From positions 73,792,501-73,856,500 of the forward strand of contig NC_064614.1 in assembly GCF_023898315.1 (NCBI RefSeq): DNA of 64,000 nucleotides. The letters are read 5' to 3'. The notes beneath the pieces were generated by a model. The model searched no databases, was not told the origin of the DNA, and was given only the letters and a program-made list of their open reading frames with translations. Positions 1-10,688 of this stretch are shown piece by piece. A program made the position numbers and the translations under genes. The stretch comes from Schistocerca nitens (Eukaryota > Arthropoda > Insecta > Orthoptera > Acrididae). The first letter of the stretch is position 1. Every line of letters begins with the position of its first letter.

Positions 1-5
1 CGACG

Positions 6-207
6 CCGCGCGTGATTAGCCGAGCGGTCTAAGGCGCTGCAGTCATGGACTGTGCGGCTGGTCCCGGCTGAGGTTCGAGTCCTCCCTCGGGCTTGGGTGT
101 GTGTGTTTGTCCTTAGGATAATTTAGGTTACGTAGTATGTAAGCTTAGGGACTGATGACCTTAGCAGTTAAGTCTCATAAGATTCCACACACATTTGAAC
201 ATTTTTT
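6..207 (+). repeat. tRNA-derived SINE (Leu/Ser-like head)
   Basis: The head has an A-box-like stretch (TAGCCGAGCGGTCTAAGG) and a B-box (GGTTCGAGTCC), as in a class II tRNA such as Leu or Ser. The body runs through CCTTAGGATAATTTAGG and GACTGATGACC and ends in CACACACATTTGAACATT. The same body recurs at 19380-19735 and 40773-42610. The window edge hides any left target duplication. Confidence 0.85.
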
Positions 208-1726
208 GAACTGTTGCGACCACAACTGACATTTGCAACGTACAGAATGTTTTTGTAGACGACTGCAGAGGTATGAAAAATAAATTGAGTGTTGTATACG
301 AAGAAGCTTATACTGATGTTTAGTGTGTGTGAATTGTCTAACTGTTTGTCAATAAATCTATAGTACCTGCATCTATATTTACTGCAGCATAAACACATGA
401 CAAGGCTATACGATGCTATAAAACGGTTAAAGCGATGGTTGACATCGAATGTCCGTCAGTTATTCCCCTCTGCAATAGCTTTATGGGAGGACTGGATCTC
501 GTAGGCTCACTAATTTTGTTGTACATAATTCGCACCCGACTAAAGAAGTAATTGGTCAACTGCTTTCACTTTCTTGAGGTAACAAATGCTTGGTTCTTAT
601 GCAGGAGAGCTGTGACTCCTCCTCCATCCCAAAAGGTAAGCGGAGTCCACTTCCTCAGAGGAAATTTGAAATATTATTTTAAGAAATACAACAACCAGCC
701 ACTTTTTTATGTCTTTTTATTTGTGGCACTCTATATTTCCGATTTTAGCCCATCTTCAATGTGCATAACACATATTTCGATCTTGAGTTAGTTCATCGTT
801 ATAAACATCGACTGCAATTTGGATGGTGCAGCTGGCTCTGCAAAATAGCAATTTTGTTTAGCTACTATACTTCCAGAGTTGTGTATTTACGGCGTGTAAC
901 TCGTTAAATTTCTTGCTGTGATTGTTGCGATCTTAGCACTTATAATCCTGGCACAAATATTTTTCATTTTTATGTTGCACAAAGACAGCGAAATATTCGC
1001 CATGTTGCGCACTAACATCTTTGTTTACACCGGAAAATTGTGCCTACGGTCATAGTCACATTTTAGCTGCACGTACTGAAAGTACTAGTTCTATTGTATG
1101 CTTCTAAGAAATTGAAACTGCTTGCACGGGTGCACCGAGTGCTGTTTATGGCTATTTAATGCGCGCAGTAATGACCGGTTAACTAAACTATACTAAATAC
1201 TGCAAAAATAAGCTACTACATTTTATATGAAAGAAAATCACGTATTTCACTTAGAGCCTAAATGACATTTACAAAACATAAAGACTGAGCAACTGTTTTA
1301 CATGATGTAGATCTACTGTACGCATTGGGTGGGCTCACAATGGATGTGACAACAGAAATTTGTGGTCATTTACTTATTATTACTGTTATGGTTCTTCACG
1401 ACTCTATTTAGTGTGTGTTGTGTAAGTAAATTACGGAAGGTTCTTAGAAAAGGTTTCTTGGGTATGTCTGTTCAGTTATTCATTACGTCTGGGTAGATAC
1501 ATGTATGAGAATAAATTTCAATTTCTTCCAGTAAGTTCAGTCTTTATCTTTTGTTGGCCAGGTGGAGTATTTGTAAGTTCTGTGCTATGTCTGTCACTGG
1601 ATGTTGATCTTCAGCTACACGTAAGGAAATGTGGATTTGCCGTGTGTTCTCGGAAACATATACTGAAATCTCTTCTTGATTGTCCAATGTATATCTTGGA
1701 ATTGTAGATAAGTTAGTAGAACGGGC
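208..1726. other. Unassigned AT-rich sequence
   Basis: No reading frame with protein-like composition, no terminal repeats and no tRNA-like motif was recognised. The small open frames here look like chance. Confidence 0.5.
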
Positions 1727-2186
1727 GATCAAAAGTTTCAGCTCGTAGGCCCTTCAGCCCAGAATTGGGATGTCAATCAGACCCAATCGCCTTGAGCATT
1801 CCGGCAATCATCATACCGAACCACAAGGCCCAAAACACCATGTCCTGCTGCGTGAAGAAGTCCATAAACGTCTGTTACACATCCTCGTTCCACAGGAATC
1901 ATTGACAGAGCCTTTTTTAACACACTGAAGGCTTGCTAATCGCGTGGGGAGGGACCAGGACTACATGGCGGGTGCTCGAGTGTCTCCCATTTGAGCTGGC
2001 GTAACTTCTGCTTTTGCGATGTTAGGACGTGCTTTATCATGGTGCAGCACCATCCGTCCGCGCACCACTCCACAGGTGTGGTTTTGGACAGATATGTTTC
2101 CCCATACACATTCTTAATTCTCCGATGGATGTCTACTGCTGTTACCCCTTCGGCAGCCAAGAAAATAGTAACAACACGTTCACCTG
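1727..2186 (-). pseudogene. Decayed mariner-family transposase fragment
   Basis: On the minus strand the start reads AAEGVTAVDIHRRIKNVYGE, typical of the helix-turn-helix end of a mariner transposase. After a gap the frame resumes with TSQKQKLRQLKWETLEHPP, which corresponds to the stretch before the mariner HPPYSPDLAP motif, here degraded to HPPCSPGPSP. The central catalytic domain is therefore missing, and stops follow. It is a dead internal-deletion copy. No terminal inverted repeats were found, so the ends are approximate. Confidence 0.65.
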
Positions 2187-2380
2187 TTTATACTCATTTG
2201 GTAATAACGTCGCCATAGTTGGCGTTTTTGCATTTACTGCACGCACATGGGAAAGACGCGAATGCCTCATTAGTCCCTTGCCCATAGTCGGTGCCTATAT
2301 ATTTACACGGGAGTCGCGCTACGTTGCATATATGCTGCAGCAATGCCCTCAAATGGGGGGTTTTTGAACGCCTCTTATAC

Positions 2381-4265
2381 AGGGTGCAGGGAAATTCGCG
2401 CACTCTGTAACCTCCCCCTCACTTATCGACCTTAATGACAGTGAAAAATTAAACCGCGTGTACCTAATGGAAATTTGGGAAAAGCAATCGTCACCGAGGT
2501 TAATTTGTCGGTAAAGAGGGAGGAAAGGGTTACATCTAAATGAAAGGAAAAATGCTAATGAAACTGGTGGAAATTAATTTTGAAATAGGGGTAAAGTTAA
2601 TAAAGGAAGTAAATGTGCGGCCTTTACGTTAACAATCAACTAGCGGTAATTAGATATTTGAAATTTGGGGGAAATTACGGTCGCCAGTCCTAAGGACAAT
2701 TACTATAGTAACTGAAAAAGAAGGATTATTACACATATAATTAGCACTAGAAGCGTGGCAACTGAAGGTTGACAAGTGTAGTGTGAAAACTGAAAGTTTG
2801 TCAGAAGTAATAAATTTCGCTACACTTAATTTAGCAAAAGAATTAATAAAACCGGAAAATCGAAAGTTAATTTAGTGACTGAAGTTAATAGTGAGCTTTC
2901 TTTCTGAAGCACATCGAAATTCAGTAAAATACAGTTAGTCTTGGACTACCTCAACAATCATTTCAAAAGCTACTTGAATCTACGCAATTTAGAAATAAGA
3001 GATTTAACTTTGAAATTGAATTAAATGATTCTGAACAATTAACAATAGTAAAATTTAGTACTTACCAAGCTGAGCTGCAGTCACAGGTAAGCTAAAATAT
3101 GGTAACAAAACTAGCACTCTTAATTTGTGCTTTTGTAATCTAAGTATTGTAGCCAGCTATGAATACTTTAACTGAACTTTGAAATTAAAGCAGTGAAATG
3201 GAATTATGCTGGCGTTTGAATTTCAACGACACTCGGGTTCATTTCGGAAAAGGAAGGGACCCTGCTTGGTAATGCAATTGGGACAATGAGCAACAAAGGT
3301 TCATGCTAAGTAGCTGTAATTTTGTGATGCAACAATTTTAAAAGTTTGAAAAGCTGAGGTCTGCCATACAGTTCTAAAACTTTACGTGCTTCCAGTCTTC
3401 CTTGTTGGTTGATTGAAGGTTTGAAGCCGTCGATCGAGGATGTGGCGACAGTCACTCATTGTCGGCCGTCGCTGTTGCAGAAGCTGGATGTTGGCGCGCC
3501 TTCTTCTCGACACGGTCACCAGACGAAACGGGCTCTTGATGTGCGCCAGCTAATGCTTCCCGTCCGCGACACCATGTCAGAAACTATCATCGCAAGTCGA
3601 GCGCAATTACATGCTGCCAAACCCTGAAAGCGCGGCAACTCGCGGGAGCTTCACACCACACACCTGCTCCACTCGCTACCGCAGCCCGACCCTCTATGCT
3701 CAGCCCGCGCTCCACGCGGCAGAGTTCACTACCAAAGATCCTAAACACTTTTGTTCTTCACACGACCTATCGATGTATTCGTTCGATAACATAGTTTTCC
3801 CTAGGCAAGACCCAGCGTAAAATACAAATAATATTCGCAAAACAAACCAATTATACATCGACATAAATGCATAAATATATATATATACAAATAGTAAAAC
3901 AATTACAATATATACAGGCACAGAAATGTCATATATTCAGGTAACAAAATAAGGAAAAAAATTTGTAGTACAATAGATGGAAATAGAAGGATATGCATTT
4001 CCGGCGTTACAACTCGGGCTTCGCAACGCAACTCCTCACATGCCAGTGACAAAAAATGTTTGTCACAAAATTTCGTCCGTCGAGTACATCCGGTAGAAAA
4101 TGGACGTTAAAGAGTGGCAATCTGGCAACACTGTAACCACATATATAGTAACTAGCTCTTTCAAGAGGTTGTACTTGTGCTGTGGAGTTGGTGCAGTGGA
4201 TAGAGTTTTGGGTTAGCGTGCAGGAGGTCGACGGTTCGATGGTGGGTTCAAGCATATGTTTCTTA
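2381..4265 (+). repeat. tRNA-like repeat starting ACAGGGTG, split by a solo LTR
   Basis: Bases 2381-2405 plus 4012-4265 form one repeat. If the LTR at 2406-4011 and one ACTC duplication are removed, the join reads as one sequence that aligns with the reverse complement of 6040-6296: ACAGGGTG start, CGGGCTTCGCAACG, ACTCCTCACATGCC, GACGTTAAAGAGTGGCAATC. Its far end (about 4182-4252) looks like a tRNA, with GTGCAGTGGATAGAG as A-box and GGTTCGATGG as a weak B-box. The order (body first, tRNA-like part last) is unlike a normal SINE. The right boundary is uncertain. Confidence 0.6.
2406..4011. mobile_element. Solo LTR with ACTC target-site duplication
   Basis: The block begins TGTAACCTCCCC and ends CCGGCGTTACA, giving TGTAAC...GTTACA inverted termini. 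It is flanked by ACTC on both sides (2402-2405 and 4012-4015). No gag or pol frame lies inside, so this is a solo LTR about 1.6 kb long. The first 12 bases match the LTR edge of the Gypsy element at 28.3-38.0 kb, which suggests a related family; by analogy its sense strand would be minus. The open frames at 3409-3820 are in its GC-rich part and need not be genes. Confidence 0.75.
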
Positions 4266-4564
4266 TTTGGTAAATGTAGTCCAAGCGGTACGGTATCTGA
4301 CATCTTAATCGTCAACAGCGATTGCAGCGGGTCATCTGGAAAACATTTGCACTTACATACGACAGTCGTAGATATGAAACATTGGTCAGCTTTGGAAGAT
4401 GCCCTTTCCAAGTCATGGGCTCGAATTTATTCGCACAACTTCCTCTACTAGAAGCTCTAAGACGTGTATATTTCTATTATCTATTGTCAAATCACAATTT
4501 ATGAAAGATGTTTATATTTTATTAATAGGATTAAGTAGAAATAATTAATATTTGTCATGTTGGA

Positions 4565-4775
4565 AATAATTGTGGTAGCAGGGAATGTCAGCACCAAAGT
4601 ATTGTTAGCAAGAGAGACCGCAAATTGATATAATTTTAAAAAGGGCGGGAGAGACCGCGTATGGATACATTTTAAGAAAAGAGTGGGAAAGACCGCGCAT
4701 TGATACATTTTGTAATGGTAGCAGGGATTGTCTGCACCAGAAAGCATTGTTGGCAGGAGAGACCGCACTTTACCG
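4565..4775. repeat. Short minisatellite with GAGAGACCGC core
   Basis: The core GAGAGACCGC (or GGAAAGACCGC) recurs four times at roughly 45-60 bp spacing. The block GTAGCAGGGAATGTCAGCACC near 4573 has a near copy at about 4726. It resembles tandem units found in retroelement LTRs or leaders, but no element ends were found. Confidence 0.6.
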
Positions 4776-6039
4776 TTCGTAGGAAGTCAGTAGTAAGCGA
4801 GATGTGAAGCGACTTGGTAGCAGGTCTGAAGCGAGAGGTTGAGAGGAGTAGTGTGCCTGCCAGCCACCAGCTATGATTTACAAGAGATTATAAACAGATG
4901 TACAGAGACATCAACTAACTATTATCATAAGAGGAACTAATATTATTGAATTATTTTCTTTGCGAAACTCAAGACTACTGAAGGTATTTTTGCGCAATGC
5001 TAGTTGTAAGATTATTGTAAAAAGTAAGTCCCATTTGAACGTTTCTAAAATCATTTCATTACCAACAGTAAACATTTGAAGCGTTTTCAGAATATAATTA
5101 ATTTTTGCCAGCAATATTGCATTTCTAATTATAATCCATCCCAAAAACCATCAACGTAAAACTTTGCAAAAATTTTATTGTTGTCAAGAAATCGTGTAAC
5201 CATGAATTACGTAACTTCAGTCAAATTAATTAAAGAATAACGTCGGCTTTGCTATTAAAGAATAACGTCAGCTTTGGTAATAAATACAGCCACTTATTAT
5301 GACAGTCCACCAGGAGTTAATAGAGTATAGTAAACCAGAGTAAGTATATTCATGTCGTTCATGTCGCAGTTCGATGTAGCAGTCAGATGGCGATCCAGTA
5401 ACAGTAAGAAAAGGTAAGGAACAGTTTTGGGTTACTGCAGATAACGACTGAGGGCCACGACGACAACACATTCTATGTTTCGTCGAAATAATCAGTAAAT
5501 CACTTTTAATAAGCAGCAATTAAATTTGTATGCGAAGATTGAGAAAGAGAATAAATTTCAAAGGGAAGATTTCATTTGTTATTATTAAGCAAGAGATAGA
5601 AATCCTAAGGGAAGGTTACATAGATTATTGTAAAAAGGGAAGGTTAAGATTAACAAAAGAGGTATAGAGGAGACGGGAAGGTTTCAAAGCGAAACCTGTT
5701 TTCTTTGTACCCTCCTCTAATGGTCACATAGATTAGAACCAACTATTATTCCTGCCTCGTTCAGGTCCATTACATTTCGTTAGGGCCTTACGTTACCAGT
5801 AGGACAAGCAACGTGCTTCGCAAATAATGTCCAAACTCGGTTACTATTTGTATGTGTTATCAGCATGGTCCCATTAATTGTTTCAACTGTCTGTTTTTTT
5901 ATTTATCTAACCACGTATTTGTTGTGTTCAGCGTTACAAAATGTTGCAAATTTAGGGTACATGTGACATAAGAAACGGTGTATATTGCAATATGAAATGT
6001 CAAAATGAAGTTAGCAAATTAAAAAAAAATGCACCCCTA
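4776..6039. other. Unassigned AT-rich sequence, possibly LTR-derived
   Basis: No coding frame was recognised. The GAAGCGACTTGG and TGCCTGCCAGCCACC stretch near 4810-4870 has the look of retroelement LTR or leader sequence. That is an impression of style, not a match that can be proved here. Confidence 0.3.
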
Positions 6040-6296
6040 CCCAGCATAGAACCCTTGATCTCCAGCATGGTAACCCAAAACTCTATCCACTGCGTCAACT
6101 GTGTAACAGGATGAGATGTCCTGTCAGATTTGGTTACCATACGTTACAGTGTTGCTAGATTGCCACTCTTTAACGTCCTTTTTCTGCCTGATGTACACGT
6201 GAGACGAAATTTTGGGAGAGACATTTTTTATCACCGGCATGTGAGGAGTCGCGCTGCGAAGCCGGAGCGCGTGAATTTTTCTTCACCCTGTATATT
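6040..6296 (-). repeat. Inverted second copy of the ACAGGGTG tRNA-like repeat
   Basis: Read on the minus strand it starts ACAGGGTGAAGAAAAATTC, continues CGGCTTCGCAGCGCGACTCC and GACGTTAAAGAGTGGCAATC, and ends with the tRNA-like stretch GCAGTGGATAGAGTTTTGGG and an A-rich junction near 6030-6038 (T run on the minus strand). It pairs with the split copy at 2381-4265 in opposite orientation, about 1.8 kb apart. Confidence 0.65.
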
Positions 6297-6457
6297 CCCG
6301 ATTAACTGTATGACTTGCTGTTACTTTTAATACTTTGGGTGGCTGTGTCTTTCATTTTATATTTGTATAAAAGCTGCTTCTGACATATTTTCCTCGGGAA
6401 TGGTTTGATACTTTACATGAAAGTTTTCCTAAAATGGAATACCGACAAACTGTCGTG

Positions 6458-7325
6458 GTAGCTGTGTTGTTGTTGTTGTTGTTTTTGTTGTTGTTGTGGT
6501 ATTCAGTCCTGACACTGGTTTGATGCAGCTCTCCATGCTACTCTATCCTATTCAAGCTTCTTCATCTCCCAGTACCTACTGCAGCCTACATCCTTCTGAA
6601 TCTGCTTAGTGTATTCATCTCTTGGTCTCCCTCTACGATTTTTACCCTCCACGCGGCCCTCCAGTACTAAATTGCTGATCCCTTGATGCCTCACAACATG
6701 TCCTAACAACCGTTCCCTTCTTCTGGTCAAGTTGGGCCACAAACTCCTCTTCTCCCCAATTCTATTCAATACCTCTTCATTAGTTATGTGTTCTACCCAT
6801 CTAATCTTCAGCATTCTTCTGTAGCACCACATTTCGAAAGCTTCTATTCTCTTCTTGTCTTAACTATTTATCGTCCATGTTTCACTTCCATACATGGCTA
6901 CACTCCATACAAATACTTTCAGAAACGACTTCCTGACACTTAAATCTATACTCGATGTTAACGAATTTCTCTTCTTCAGAAACGCTTTCCTTGCCATTGC
7001 CAGTCTACATTTTATATCTTCTCTACTTCGACCATCATCAGTTATTTTGCTCCTCAAATAGCAAAACTCCTTTACTACTGTAAGTGTCTCATTTCCTAAT
7101 CTAATTCCCTCAGCATCACCCGACTTAATTCGACTACATTCCATTATCCTAGTTTTGCTTTTGTTGATGTTCATCTCCTTTCAAGACACTGTCCATTCCG
7201 TTCAACTGCTCTTCCAAGTCATTTGCTGTCTGTGACAGAATTACAATGTCATCTGCGAACCTCAAAGTTTTTATTTCTTCTCCATGGATTAGCTGTGATG
7301 TGATGTTATTTAGTACTTCCTTTTA
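6458..7325 (-). mobile_element. 5'-truncated RTE-type LINE (end of reverse transcriptase, 3' tail)
   Basis: On the minus strand translation passes the polymerase motif FADDIVILS (7230-7265), then YLRSKITDDGRSREDIKCR, AMYGSETWTINS, a stop TAA at 6860-6862, and RIEAFEMWCYRRMLKIRW and GRPRDEY to the end of the ORF. This is the C-terminal half of an RTE-clade reverse transcriptase. The element finishes in a (CAA)n tail, seen as TTG repeats at 6467-6502. Besides the stop there is a frame break near 7175. The 5' truncation falls at about 7325, some 450 bp upstream of the host start codon. Confidence 0.85.
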
Positions 7326-7327
7326 GT

Positions 7328-7773
7328 TGTGGTTGCGTTGGTCAGCTGTCTGAAATAGTTGGTGACCTGTGAGTGCTAAATGAGAAATGATATAGGTCGG
7401 AGAAACAGAGGAAGTGGTGTTTGAGAGTACGCCCTCTTCCCTGGCCCCTGAACGTGTCGGAATATCGTCTTGGTACTCGCCTGGCCGTCTGTTCTGCCGT
7501 GGTCGGAAGCAGTATGTGCAGAACGCACGCGAACCCACGGCGCCACACAGTCTACAGTCGAGCAGACATTGAGGTGCACGCCAGGGCTGAGTTGGCCATT
7601 TCTGAAGTTTACTTGGCGTCGTAATGTAGGGCAATTTGGACCATTCGGCCAGCATGTTTGACGTCCATGAATTGCCTAGCAATTTCGCAGCCATCACTTA
7701 TTCCCGGGCAGTCTCGACCCTGTCACGAGATGCAGTGGTTTCAGTTCAGGACCGGCAGTCGCTTCCCGCCAGA
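7328..7773 (+). promoter_or_regulatory. Probable 5' flank and leader of the host gene
   Basis: This GC-richer stretch lies between the LINE and the ATG at 7774. TCAGTT at 7741-7746 matches the arthropod initiator consensus and would give a leader of about 30 nt. No TATA box is at the right distance. The promoter call rests on position plus one short motif. Confidence 0.3.
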
Positions 7774-7927
7774 ATGAAGGCCTCAGCAGCTCTCCTTGTA
7801 TTTCTGCTGGTGTGCCAAGAGTCTGCGGGGCACCAGAGCTACATCACTGACGTCATCTCGCTCACCCGCGATTACTTTGTCGCGAAGAGAGTGTCCCTCG
7901 TCACTGTGTACACCTGCTGGGATCCAT
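7774..7927 (+). CDS. First coding exon of a secreted/membrane protein, probably an ionotropic receptor
   Basis: The exon encodes 51 codons plus one base. It begins with a clear signal peptide (MKASAALLVFLLVCQESAG), followed by HQSYITDVISLTRDYF and VTVYTCWDP. It stops exactly at a strong splice donor, GTAAGT at 7928-7933 (phase 1). The frame is open upstream to 7636, but the internal ATG at 7774 is preferred because the signal peptide starts there. The short mature part, with a DYF stretch then a VYTCW strand, resembles the start of insect ionotropic receptors (divergent glutamate-receptor-like chemosensory channels). That assignment comes from family memory and is moderate. No second exon was recognised downstream, so the rest of the gene is either in this window unseen or beyond it. 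It is the only sequence here that does not read as transposon or chance. Confidence 0.55.
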
Positions 7928-8242
7928 GTAAGTGGCTGCCACCTACAACACGAACACAACACAGTGGGGTACAATTCTCGTAGTGGTTGACACATGTAGT
8001 TAACACCAGAAGTAGACATTAATGGTCACACTCTAAAAGTGTTAAACTCTGTCGTTGATTCAGTGATGAAACTAGCACCAAACATGGACATTAATTGTCA
8101 TTAATTAAAGGATTCACCCTTGTAAAATTTCTTCGTTTATAGTTGGATAAAAATTAGAATGGAGTCAGAGAGCAGATTACATAATCAGTTTCATCATAAC
8201 TCGCTCTTAGCAACCTCCGAGCAGTTACAAAATTCACGAATA
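7928..8242 (+). other. Start of intron 1, up to the mariner insertion
   Basis: It opens with GTAAGT and holds no recognised element. The intron must extend at least past the mariner at 8243-9562. Confidence 0.5.
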
Positions 8243-9562
8243 CGAGGTGCGGGTAGAAAAAAACCGGACTGATGCTGGAAAAAACATTTATTTACAATTA
8301 TTTACAATTTCATGTTATCTCCTTCAATGTACTCTCCTCCTCGGTCTCTACACCGCTCCATACGAATTTTCCACTGTTCATAGCAATGCTGCAGATCATT
8401 TTCGGTAAGTCCATACATTACTTCCGCCGCTTTTTCTTCTACTGCTTCAACAGTCTCAAATCTAGTTCCTTTCAAAGCTGACTTGACTTTAGGGAAAAGA
8501 AAAAAGTCACAGGGGGCCAAATCAGGTGAGTAGGGTGGATGATCTAAGATGGGAATGTTGTGTTTTGCCAAAAACGTCTTCACTGACAACGTACTGTGAG
8601 CTGGGGCATTGTCTTGGTGAAGGATCCGTGACTTTTTTCTCCACAAATCGTTCCGTTTTCTCCGTACTCGCTCACGTAGGGTAGCCAGGACGCTAATGTA
8701 GTAATGCTGATTCACTGTTTGTCCCTCTGGTACCCAATCAATGTGCACAATCCCTTTGATGTAAAAAAAAACAATCATCATTGCCTTGAATTTCGATTTT
8801 GACATTCGTGCTTTTTTTTGTCGTGGAGAACCAGGAGTTTTCCAATGCATCGATTGGCGTTTAGTTTCGGGATCGTAAGTAAAAAACCACGATTCATCGC
8901 AAGTAATAACATTTTGTAAGAAGATGGGATCACTTTCAATGTTTTCCAGGATGTCAGAACAAATCATTCTTCGGCGTTCCTTCTGTTCAATTGTGAGACA
9001 CTTTGGAACCATTTTTGAACACACTTTGTTCATGTTGAAACTTTCATGAAGAATCTGCCTAACACTTTCCTTGTCAACTCCTGTTAACTCAGACACTGCT
9101 CTGATTGTTAAACGGCGATCTTGTCGAACAAGTTTACCGATTTTTTTAATGTTTGCATCAGTTTTTGCTGACAATGGTCTGCCAGTGCGAGTGTCATCAC
9201 TGGTGTCTTCGCGGCCATCTTTAAATCGTTTAAACCACTCAGACACTTGTGTTCGCGATAAACAATCATCGCCGTACACTTGTTGTAACATTACAAACGT
9301 TTCACTTGCAGATTTTCCTAGTTTGAAACAAAATTTGATGTTAACACGCTGTTCTTTCTGTACACTCAACATTTTCCGACGCACAGACAAAACGTCAACT
9401 ACTTAAAACAGACGCCACGGGCAGACTGAGTGCAGGAGGCAGATGAAACTCGAGCAGTAGGCGGAGCGAGAGTCACGTGACAGACCACGCGACTTTCAGC
9501 CGTATTGCATTCGTTTTATTGTTTCACCAGTACTAGTCCGGTTTTTTTCTAGCCACACCTCG
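8243..9562 (-). mobile_element. Complete mariner transposon with intact transposase
   Basis: This 1320-bp element is flanked by the expected TA duplication (8241-8242 and 9563-9564). Its terminal inverted repeats share CGAGGTG followed by TAGAAAAAAACCGGACT, ending ACTAGTCCGGTTTTTTTCTA at the right. It carries one uninterrupted transposase frame. A decayed relative lies at 38737-40028 in opposite orientation. Confidence 0.95.
8302..9390 (-). CDS. Mariner transposase, full length (362 aa)
   Basis: This DNA transposase cuts and pastes mariner DNA in the nucleus. The N-terminal helix-turn-helix part covers about residues 1-120 (FCFKLGKSASETF, SRTQVSEWFKRF, GRPLSAKTD). The catalytic domain has ITCDESWFF (D165), LHQDNAPAHS (D260) and HPPYSPDLAPCDFFLF (D295), with 34 residues between the last two, which is the mariner D34D signature. 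The usual WVPHEL linker reads WVPEGQ. The frame has no stop or shift and the length is normal for mariner (about 340-360). A second Met at residue 7 (MLSVQKEQR) is an alternative start and is the one also present in the second copy. The gene lies antisense to the host exon inside its first intron. Activity is plausible but unproven. Confidence 0.93.
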   Translation of the reverse strand: MSVRRKMLSVQKEQRVNIKFCFKLGKSASETFVMLQQVYGDDCLSRTQVSEWFKRFKDGREDTSDDTRTGRPLSAKTDANIKKIGKLVRQDRRLTIRAVSELTGVDKESVRQILHESFNMNKVCSKMVPKCLTIEQKERRRMICSDILENIESDPIFLQNVITCDESWFFTYDPETKRQSMHWKTPGSPRQKKARMSKSKFKAMMIVFFYIKGIVHIDWVPEGQTVNQHYYISVLATLRERVRRKRNDLWRKKSRILHQDNAPAHSTLSVKTFLAKHNIPILDHPPYSPDLAPCDFFLFPKVKSALKGTRFETVEAVEEKAAEVMYGLTENDLQHCYEQWKIRMERCRDRGGEYIEGDNMKL

Positions 9563-9689
9563 TATTCATGCCACTGATAGCAAGTTTCACGTCGACTCTC
9601 CACCCTTTTCTGAGATATAACCGGTCTCATGCATAACGAGCAGACAAGTGATAACGAGACAGACAAATTAAAAATAAGTAAACTGTTTA

Positions 9690-9945
9690 TTATGTACAAC
9701 GCAATCGCAATAAATGTTAATACATTTATCCCATTCTGAGACAAGACTGTCAGTGTCTTCATGGAACAACGTTTGAGGTTGCCTACGGAACCATGATTGT
9801 ATCCAGACGTGACCCGCTTCGTCTGAAGCAAATCGACGGCCACGAAACTCTTTCTTCGGGATACCAAAAATATGGAAATCGCGTTAGGAGATGTGACTGT
9901 TTGGAGAACATGTAAGGCCTTCTCCAAAGTAGTCGAAACAAATTT
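9690..9945 (-). pseudogene. C-terminal fragment of a second, unrelated mariner transposase
   Basis: In one minus-strand frame the sequence reads DFHIFGIPKKEFRGRRFASD, then WIQSWFRRQPQTLF and SEWDKCIN, the usual C-terminus of a different mariner subgroup. The HPPYSPDL motif just before it is degraded and has a stop. It abuts the intact mariner but belongs to another lineage. No terminal repeats were seen. Confidence 0.65.
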
Positions 9946-10019
9946 GGCACCATGTGGGATTGAAATGGAATATTGCCTTAGGGGTTGACAGCGTATGTAA
10001 CTTTATGTCAGTGACTAGT

Positions 10020-10680
10020 AAATCGAGTCAAATTCACAGATAATTAGGCATTGTGAGTTCACTGATCAGTATGATGTTGTACTCGCTCTGGTTTTGATGC
10101 ACACACTGAGTCGTTCGGAGAAGTTGTCTGGGTAAACTCGTTGCTTCCACTCCTGAGATTAGCTGGTCCAAAGCTGTTACAACTGGCGCTTGATTTTCTG
10201 GATAATGGAACAGAGACCGAGTTGATGTCCGAGCTGGTTCCACACGTGTTCTTTCGAGGACAGATCTGGGGATGATATCACGTAGATAGTTCATATAGAT
10301 GTGTTATGTGCAGATGCGCATTCTCCTTTAGAAACATGGCACGACGATACCGTCAATTGAGAGGTAACACATGAGGTCACAGGGCGACTATGACGCTGTG
10401 TTGTGCGGTTAGATTTCATTCAGTCACCGCAAGCGTGATCTGAAGCCACATCCGTTGAGTCCCCACGCCACGACACCAGGAGTACCATCGCTGTTCCTCT
10501 TCAAAGCAATGGAAGAACGGAACCTCTCCAAAAGTCGCCACCATACTGGCCGATGGTACTCATCTGGGGTACTACAGAAGGGCGATTCACGTTGAATAAA
10601 ATGCGACGCTATACATCAGCATCGCATGGTTCCCGATCACGGCACCACTCCAAACGTAGCCGATTGTGATGAGGTGATTA
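10020..10680 (-). pseudogene. Decayed Tc1-like transposase fragment
   Basis: On the minus strand RLRLEWCRDREPC matches the segment before the first catalytic Asp of Tc1 transposases, which is itself gone. Later a degraded KENAHLHIT stands where QDNARPHIA is expected. Many stops and shifts interrupt it. A SINE adjoins its 5' side at 10689. Ends are approximate. Confidence 0.5.
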
Positions 10681-10688
10681 TGGCAGCA

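Noticed and set aside
3409-3820. Two short frames as coding exons
   Set aside because: Both lie inside the solo LTR delimited by the ACTC duplication.
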